DNA of 5,102 bases, taken from contig CALKWS010000011.1 of the NCBI GenBank assembly GCA_938004115.1, positions 1 through 5,102 of the forward strand, written 5' to 3'. This document shows positions 1-4,051 of this stretch, piece after piece. The position numbers were made by a program, and so were the translations under genes. Source of the DNA: an uncultured Ruaniaceae bacterium. GTDB lineage: Bacteria; Actinomycetota; Actinomycetes; Actinomycetales; Beutenbergiaceae. The notes beneath the pieces were generated by a model, which did no database searches, was not told the origin of the DNA, and was given only the letters and a program-made list of their open reading frames with translations. How positions within the stretch are numbered: position 1 is the stretch's first letter; every line of letters begins with the position of its first letter.

Positions 1-72
1 CGGGAACGACCACGGCCACGGACACCACCACCCCCGCGGGAACGACCACCCCCACGGGCACTCCGGCCTCTG
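1..72 (+). repeat. Two 36-bp repeat units encoding a His-rich N-terminus
   Basis: The 13-base string CGGGAACGACCAC occurs at 1-13 and again at 37-49, a period of 36 bases or 12 codons. The units encode GNDHGHGHHHPR and GNDHPHGHSGLW, so the repeat is clearest at GNDH-x-HGH and decays towards its end. His-rich cytoplasmic loops are common in CDF transporters and are thought to bind or buffer metal. More units may lie left of the window. Confidence 0.6.
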
Positions 73-1003
73 GGCCCGGGTCAAGCACGCGCTCGTGCCG
101 CACAGCCACGATCACAGCGAGGCCATCCAGACCGCCGAGGAGGCTAGTTCCATCGGGATCCGGGCGGCGTGGATCAGCCTGGCCGGCATGGGGGCCACCG
201 CCTTGCTGCAGATCATCATCGTCCGGCTCAGCGGCTCGGTCGCGCTCCTGGCCGACACGTTGCACAACCTGGGCCATCTGGCCACCACCATCCCGCTGAT
301 CATCGCTTTCCGGCTGGGGCGGCGGGTCGCGACACGGCGCTACACCTACGGCTTCGGTCGCGCGGAGGATCTCGTCGGCCTGCTCATCGGGGCGGTGATC
401 GCACTGTCCGCCGGCTTCATCGTGTGGGAGTCGGTCCGGGCGCTGACGAGCGAGCCGGACATGACCCATCTGGGCTGGGTGCTGGCCGCCGCGCTGGTGG
501 GAGCCACCGGGAACGAGGTGGTGGCGATCTATCGCATCCGCGCCGGCCGGCGGATCGGGTCAGCCGCCCTCATCGCGGAGGGCCAGCACGCCCGCACCGA
601 CGCCCTGACCTCGCTGGCCGTCGCCATCGGCGTGATCGGGGCCTGGACCGGTCTGCCCTGGCTGGACCCGGTCATCGGCCTGGTCATCGCGGCCGTGATC
701 GTCATGGTGCTGATCGGCTCCATGCGCACGGTGGTACGCCGGCTCATGGACGGTATCGAACCGGCCACCCTGGACCTCGTCGAGAGCACCGCCACCGGTG
801 TGGCGGGCGTCCTCGCGGTGAACCCGGCGCGCGCCCGGTGGATCGGCCACCGCCTGCAGACCGAGGTGCAGATCTACGTCGACCCCGGCCTGACCATGAA
901 CGCCGCCCACGACGTCGCCGACACCGTGGAGCGCGCGCTGCGCGCCCGGGTGCCGCACCTGGAACGCGCAATCGTGCAGGTGAGGCCCGCGGCGCCGGCA
1001 TAG
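1..1003 (+). CDS. CDF-family cation efflux transporter, 5' end outside window
   Basis: This is a membrane transporter of the cation diffusion facilitator family, which exports divalent metals such as Zn2+ in exchange for protons. The frame is open from base 2. GTG at 95 is only an internal valine, because histidine-rich coding sequence (motifs such as HGHGHHH) continues upstream of it; the true start is left of the window. Numbering from that valine, six hydrophobic segments lie near residues 23-44, 48-71, 92-112, 126-146, 168-187 and 190-208, followed by a cytoplasmic domain of about 90 residues. The TM5 metal site is canonical HxxxD (H165, D169). The TM2 site reads HxxxH (H57, H61), where relatives have HxxxD or DxxxD. 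The family motif YGxGRAED follows TM2. At the C-terminus the usual H-x-D/E ligand pair appears to be Q295-x-R297. The TAG stop is at 1001-1003. Substrate metal is not determinable from sequence. Confidence 0.93.
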   Translation, partial: GNDHGHGHHHPRGNDHPHGHSGLWARVKHALVPHSHDHSEAIQTAEEASSIGIRAAWISLAGMGATALLQIIIVRLSGSVALLADTLHNLGHLATTIPLIIAFRLGRRVATRRYTYGFGRAEDLVGLLIGAVIALSAGFIVWESVRALTSEPDMTHLGWVLAAALVGATGNEVVAIYRIRAGRRIGSAALIAEGQHARTDALTSLAVAIGVIGAWTGLPWLDPVIGLVIAAVIVMVLIGSMRTVVRRLMDGIEPATLDLVESTATGVAGVLAVNPARARWIGHRLQTEVQIYVDPGLTMNAAHDVADTVERALRARVPHLERAIVQVRPAAPA

Positions 1004-1008
1004 CGCCG
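990..1008 (+). terminator. Weak hairpin across the transporter stop codon
   Basis: CGGCGC at 990-995 can pair with GCGCCG at 1003-1008 around a 7-base loop that carries most of the TAG stop. It lies between two convergent genes, where a terminator is expected. There is no T-rich tract after it, so intrinsic termination is doubtful. The rest of the 37-base spacer (1004-1040) shows nothing else. Confidence 0.2.
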
Positions 1009-1040
1009 TCCACGGACCGCCACGCCCACCGGCCTGCGGC

Positions 1041-1517
1041 TCAGCCCTGGCGGTAGCGGCGCTGCAGTTCCCGGACCTGGTCGGCGAACTCCTCCACCGG
1101 CCCCTCCACCGGCACGTCCGGGGCGACGTCGTTGATCGGTAGGCCGCGCACCGGGCCGGGCGGCACCCCGAGCTCCCGGAGCCAGCCGAAGAGCTGCTCG
1201 GAGGACGTGGCGTACACGATCCGGCCCAGCCCCACCCGGGCGTGGGCCGCGGCGCACATCGGGCAGTGCTCTCCGGAGGTGTACACCGTGGCCGCCGCAC
1301 GCTCCTGCGGTGTCATGTTCTCCACCGCCCACCGCGCGATGGCGAACTCCGGGTGACGGGTCGTGTCACCGCCGGCATCGCGGTTGTGGTCCTCGAACAC
1401 CACCGCACCCTCGCCGTCCACCAGCACCGACCCGAACGGGGAGTTGCCCGTCTCCAGTGCCTGCCCGGCCAAGTCCACGGCGCGCTGCAGGTGCGCCCGG
1501 TCCACGTCATCCACCAT
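1041..1517 (-). CDS. Nucleoside/guanine deaminase-like zinc enzyme
   Basis: This 158-residue cytosolic protein belongs to the cytidine deaminase fold superfamily, in the guanine deaminase / tRNA-adenosine deaminase-like branch. Members hydrolytically remove an exocyclic amino group from a purine or pyrimidine base using zinc-activated water. The zinc site is readable: H55-P-E57 supplies the histidine ligand and the catalytic glutamate (HPE rather than the commoner HAE), and C85-P-M-C88 gives the two cysteine ligands. The NSPFGSVLVD stretch near residues 25-34 is the typical substrate-side strand, and RIVYATSSEQ near 100-108 follows the zinc helix as in this family. The length is normal. The ATG at 1515-1517 has no clear Shine-Dalgarno sequence, and no in-frame alternative start was seen just upstream. 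It diverges from the GntR gene across an 89-bp gap and converges with the transporter. Substrate is unknown: guanine, cytosine, or another aminated base are all possible. Confidence 0.88.
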   Translation of the reverse strand: MVDDVDRAHLQRAVDLAGQALETGNSPFGSVLVDGEGAVVFEDHNRDAGGDTTRHPEFAIARWAVENMTPQERAAATVYTSGEHCPMCAAAHARVGLGRIVYATSSEQLFGWLRELGVPPGPVRGLPINDVAPDVPVEGPVEEFADQVRELQRRYRQG

Positions 1518-1529
1518 GGCGCCATCATG

Positions 1530-1543
1530 CCCGATCCGTCGGG
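1530..1543. promoter_or_regulatory. Inverted repeat upstream of the deaminase
   Basis: CCCGA-TCCG-TCGGG is a perfect 5-4-5 inverted repeat located 13 bases upstream of the deaminase start codon on the minus strand. It contains one of three copies of a 9-mer related to CGATCCGTC found in this spacer. It could be a regulator site or a short 5' leader hairpin; nothing in the sequence decides between these. Confidence 0.3.
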
Positions 1544-1561
1544 AGCGGCTGCGGGCGCGCG

Positions 1562-1590
1562 GGCGGATCGGACGGATCGCATACGATGTC
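1562..1590. promoter_or_regulatory. Candidate operator/promoter before the GntR gene
   Basis: Two adjacent 9-mers, GGCGGATCG (1562-1570) and GACGGATCG (1571-1579), differ at one position. The second is the exact reverse complement of CGATCCGTC at 1532-1540. Overlapping it is an imperfect inverted repeat, GAC-gg-ATCG-CATA-CGAT-GTC (1571-1590). TACGAT at 1582-1587 fits the TANNNT pattern of an actinobacterial -10 box; no convincing -35 is seen. A repressor bound here would cover the putative -10, which would suit autoregulation by the adjacent GntR protein. This is inference only. Confidence 0.3.
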
Positions 1591-1594
1591 GGGC

Positions 1595-1600
1595 AGGAGG
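1595..1600 (+). promoter_or_regulatory. Strong Shine-Dalgarno AGGAGG that sets the GntR start
   Basis: AGGAGG lies 6 bases before the ATG at 1607. This fixes the start of the regulator there and argues against the in-frame ATG at 1586 and against a much longer upstream reading that would run through the antisense of the deaminase. Confidence 0.8.
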
Positions 1601-1606
1601 CAGGCG

Positions 1607-2260
1607 ATGACCGAGACAGCGATGATGTCCAAATCGGAGCGGGTGTATCAGCACCTGCGGGAGGAGATCCTCACCGGCGCCTACCCAGAGGGGTACCGGA
1701 TCGTGCTGGACAAGGTGGCCCGGGAGCTGGACGTCTCCCCCGTGCCGGTGCGCGAGGCGGTGCGCCGGCTGGAGGCGGAGGGCCTGGTGGTCTTCACCCG
1801 CAACGTGGGCGCCCAGGTGGTGGGCATCGACGCGGGCGACTACGCCGATGTGATGCAGACCCTGGCCTATCTGGAAGGCGCTGCGACCAGCCTGGCCGGG
1901 CCGCACCTGGAGCCCGAGCACCTGGCCGAGGCCACCCGGCTGAACACCGAGATGCGCCTGCTTGCCACCGCCCCGGACTTCGATGCGGTGCAGTTCACCA
2001 CACTGAACGAACGGTTCCACCGGGTGTTGTGCGAACCGTGCCCGAACAAGCACCTGCTGGAGTTGGTGCACCGGGAGTGGCAGCGGATGGCGATGATCCG
2101 CCGGTCCAGTTTCGGCCGGTTGCCATCCCGTCCGGCCACGTCCGTGGCCGAGCACGAGAACCTGCTCGAGTTGCTGCGAGAGGGCGCTGCGGCCGACGAC
2201 ATCGAGCGCATCGCCCGCGCGCACAAGTTGCGCACCATGAAGGAGTTCCTCGGCACCTGA
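1607..2260 (+). CDS. GntR-family transcriptional regulator, FCD (FadR-like) subfamily
   Basis: This 217-residue cytosolic DNA-binding protein should act as a dimer that responds to a small carboxylate or similar ligand. Residues 9-72 form the GntR winged helix-turn-helix, with the characteristic recognition segment VSPVPVREAVRRLEAEGLV (43-61). Residues about 78-210 form the all-helical FCD ligand domain. In C. glutamicum LldR the metal in this domain is held by Asp148, His152, His201 and His223. The matching residues here are N134, H138, H183 and H206, so the aspartate is replaced by asparagine. The start is fixed by AGGAGG at 1595-1600. It diverges from the deaminase and converges on the dioxygenase/ThDP operon. 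It is a plausible regulator of that operon and of itself, but neither target is shown by the sequence; the operon promoter lies outside the window. Confidence 0.92.
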   Translation: MTETAMMSKSERVYQHLREEILTGAYPEGYRIVLDKVARELDVSPVPVREAVRRLEAEGLVVFTRNVGAQVVGIDAGDYADVMQTLAYLEGAATSLAGPHLEPEHLAEATRLNTEMRLLATAPDFDAVQFTTLNERFHRVLCEPCPNKHLLELVHREWQRMAMIRRSSFGRLPSRPATSVAEHENLLELLREGAAADDIERIARAHKLRTMKEFLGT

Positions 2261-2279
2261 CGCCTCACCACTGGAGGCG
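2261..2279 (+). terminator. Hairpin directly after the GntR stop
   Basis: CGCCTC (2261-2266) pairs perfectly with GAGGCG (2274-2279) around a 7-base loop, starting on the base after the TGA stop. No T-tract follows. Its position between two converging genes supports a terminator role, but the 6-bp stem is modest. Confidence 0.35.
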
Positions 2280-2289
2280 ATACACCCGG

Positions 2290-2323
2290 TCGCGTCCTAA
2301 GGCGCCTCGCGTCCTGAGTCGCC
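2290..2323. repeat. 17-bp tandem repeat in the convergent spacer
   Basis: Two adjacent 17-base units at 2290-2306 and 2307-2323 match at 15 of 17 positions; both begin TCGCGTCCT. They occupy the centre of the 78-bp spacer between the GntR gene and the end of the ThDP gene. No function is evident. Confidence 0.55.
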
Positions 2324-2337
2324 CGCGGTGGCCGGGC
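2321..2337 (-). terminator. Short hairpin after the ThDP gene stop
   Basis: GCCCG (2321-2325) and CGGGC (2333-2337) can pair around a 7-base loop just downstream of the TAG stop (2339-2341) on the minus strand. A second stem, CCGCGG at 2346-2351 with CCGCGG at 2359-2364, lies in the last codons of the gene. Either might contribute to termination of the operon, but no U-tract is present. Confidence 0.22.
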
Positions 2338-2338
2338 A

Positions 2339-4051
2339 CTAGGGCCCGCGGAAGAAGTCCGCGGCGATGGTGCGGCTGACGGCCACGTCCAGCACCAGCA
2401 CACCGCGCGCTCCGGCCTGCGTCCACTCCTGCAGCACCTGCAAGTCCGCCAGCCGTCGCACCCGTGCGCTACGAGCGCCGAGGGCCGCCCCGAGCGCGGC
2501 GAAGTCGACCTCCGCCAGCAGCATGCCGCCCCGGTGCACGCCCTTGGCCGCGTACTGATGCAGCTCGGCGCCGTAGGCGGCGTCGTTGAACACCACCACG
2601 ACGCCGGAACGCGCCTCGGTCACGAAGGTCACCAGGTCCGCCAGCCCCATCTGGCCGCCCCCGTCACCCATCACCAGCACGGTGGTGCGCTCCGGGCGGG
2701 CCCGGGCCGCACCGACGGCGGAGGCCGCGCCGAGCCCGATGGTCTGCAGCGCGGTGCCCACCAGGAGCAGCTCGCCCGGGTCACCGATGCGGGCGTGCTG
2801 GGGCATCCAGCCGATGAACTGCCCCCCGTCATGCACCAACGCCCGGCCGGCGGGGAGCAACTCATCCAGCCGGCGGGCCACCACCCGCGGGTCCAGCCGC
2901 CCGTCCGCGGCCAGTTCGCTCAGCGCGGTCACGTCCATGCGCAGATCACCGGCGGCATGCGGAGCCGCATCGCGCCAGGTGGCCGACGACGACGGTTCCA
3001 GGCGCCGGAGCAGCGCGGCAGCGAACTCCGCGGCGTCGGCGCGCACGAAGGTGTCCACGTGCTGGTGGGTGGGTCCCGCGGCGGTGTCCACCTGGATCAC
3101 GTGCCGGGCGCCGGCCAGGAGCTGCCCGCCCTGGTCCTGGAAGTCGTTCAGGCTGATGCCCACGGCCAGCACCACGTCCGCACCGGTGATCAGGTCCCAG
3201 GCGCCCGGGGTGGAGAACCCGCCGGCGATGCCCACGTTCCATGGTGAGGCCGGCAGGCCCGCGGCCATCGCGGAGGTCGCGAACAGGGCACCGACGCGGT
3301 CCCCGACCTCGCGCAGGTCCTCCCCCGCGCCGGCCAGGTGCGCCCCGCGGCCGAGGAGCAGCAACGGCCGCTGGGCACCGTGGAGCAGGTGGACGACCTG
3401 ATCCACCTGGTCCGGATCGACCTGAGCAGCCGACGCTTCCGCGGAAGCGCCCTCGCCCGTCTGCGGTATCGGTCCCGGCCCGCCGCGGGGATACGCCGGC
3501 CGCGCTTCCGCGGAAGCGCCCCTGACCGTCGTCGGGCCTCTCGCTGGGCCCTCCGCGGGCTCGGTGCTGAGGTCGTAGGGCACCGCGAGCACCACCGGGG
3601 TGCGGTCGTGCTGCGCCAGGTCGTAGGCGTGGTGGACGGTCGCGGCGACGCCACCAGTGCCGAGGGCTACCCAGGGGATGCCCAGGTCACCGGTGATCGC
3701 CCGCTGGTCCACATCCCACCACCGCGGGCCGCTGCTCGGGCACGCCCCGGCGATGAGCACCAGCGGCACCCGGGCCAGGCGGGCCTCGGCCAGCGGGGTC
3801 AGGGTGTTGGTGAACCCGGCGCCGTACGTGGTGGTGGCCGTGGCCACCCCGCCGCCGGCGAGCGCGTGGGCGTGCGCGGCCGCCACCGTGCCCGCCTCGT
3901 GCCGCATCGGTACGTACGGGGCGCCGGTGGCGGTCAGGTGGCCCACGATGTAGGCGTTGCCGTTGCCCATCACCCCGTAGATGGCGCTGCTGCGTTCGGC
4001 GGCCACCTCGGCGACCACGGTGGAGACGGTCCGGGTCATGGTGGCGGTCAT
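2339..4051 (-). CDS. Thiamine-diphosphate-dependent decarboxylase/carboligase (acetolactate synthase superfamily)
   Basis: This 570-residue cytosolic enzyme has the three-domain layout of ThDP decarboxylases and carboligases: a PYR domain (about 5-165), a middle domain (about 211-350) and a PP domain (about 385-560). The catalytic cofactor-activating glutamate is E52 in RHEAG. The ThDP/Mg motif begins GDG at 462-464 and ends 27 residues later in N489-D490-A-A-Y-G, where the family usually has NN. These enzymes cleave or join C-C bonds next to a carbonyl; likely substrates are 2-oxo acids. The start overlaps the dioxygenase stop as ATGA (4048-4051), with only a weak ribosome site (AGG), indicating translational coupling. 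ATG at codon 5 is an alternative start. The linker at about 165-210 is unusually long and Gly/Ala/Pro-rich and holds two GASAEA motifs encoded by palindromic repeats. Specificity is unknown: an aryl-pyruvate decarboxylase or a carboligase is possible; housekeeping acetolactate synthase is unlikely in this context. Confidence 0.9.
   Translation of the reverse strand: MTATMTRTVSTVVAEVAAERSSAIYGVMGNGNAYIVGHLTATGAPYVPMRHEAGTVAAAHAHALAGGGVATATTTYGAGFTNTLTPLAEARLARVPLVLIAGACPSSGPRWWDVDQRAITGDLGIPWVALGTGGVAATVHHAYDLAQHDRTPVVLAVPYDLSTEPAEGPARGPTTVRGASAEARPAYPRGGPGPIPQTGEGASAEASAAQVDPDQVDQVVHLLHGAQRPLLLLGRGAHLAGAGEDLREVGDRVGALFATSAMAAGLPASPWNVGIAGGFSTPGAWDLITGADVVLAVGISLNDFQDQGGQLLAGARHVIQVDTAAGPTHQHVDTFVRADAAEFAAALLRRLEPSSSATWRDAAPHAAGDLRMDVTALSELAADGRLDPRVVARRLDELLPAGRALVHDGGQFIGWMPQHARIGDPGELLLVGTALQTIGLGAASAVGAARARPERTTVLVMGDGGGQMGLADLVTFVTEARSGVVVVFNDAAYGAELHQYAAKGVHRGGMLLAEVDFAALGAALGARSARVRRLADLQVLQEWTQAGARGVLVLDVAVSRTIAADFFRGP
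3434..3451. repeat. Palindromic 18-bp repeat, copy 1, inside the ThDP gene
   Basis: The sequence CGCTTCCGCGGAAGCGCC contains a perfect 16-bp palindrome (3434-3449). On the minus strand it encodes GASAEA at residues 201-206 of the ThDP enzyme, in the domain linker. An identical 18-base copy begins 69 bases (23 codons) further right, so both are read in the same frame. Confidence 0.85.
3503..3520. repeat. Palindromic 18-bp repeat, copy 2, inside the ThDP gene
   Basis: This copy is identical to the one at 3434-3451. Its palindrome extends one base each side to 18 bp (3502-3519). It encodes GASAEA at residues 178-183 of the ThDP enzyme. Between the copies lies an imperfect hairpin: GTATC (3466-3470) and CCCG (3474-3477) pair with CGGG (3486-3489) and GATAC (3490-3494). 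The whole 3434-3520 block therefore has the look of a composite palindromic element. Confidence 0.85.

Noticed and set aside
95..97. GTG as the start of the transporter
   Set aside because: The same frame is open to base 2 and encodes a His-rich segment typical of CDF N-termini, so this GTG is an internal valine.
169..1056. Long plus-strand reading frame overlapping the transporter
   Set aside because: It is Arg/Gly/Pro-rich, resembles no family, and is explained by high GC in an out-of-frame reading of a clear CDF gene.
560..1332. Minus-strand reading frames opposite the transporter and out of frame with the deaminase
   Set aside because: They have low-complexity, shadow-like composition and conflict with two well-supported genes.
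1586..1588. Alternative ATG start of the GntR gene
   Set aside because: It lies upstream of the AGGAGG site and within the probable promoter; the site is ideally spaced for the ATG at 1607.
1310..1606. A 99-residue N-terminal extension of the GntR regulator
   Set aside because: It runs antisense to the deaminase, is Pro/Arg-rich without family resemblance, and the AGGAGG site places the start at 1607.
3434..3520. CRISPR array
   Set aside because: There are only two repeat copies, they are fully palindromic, and they lie in frame within a gene with a single 51-bp interval; no further units.
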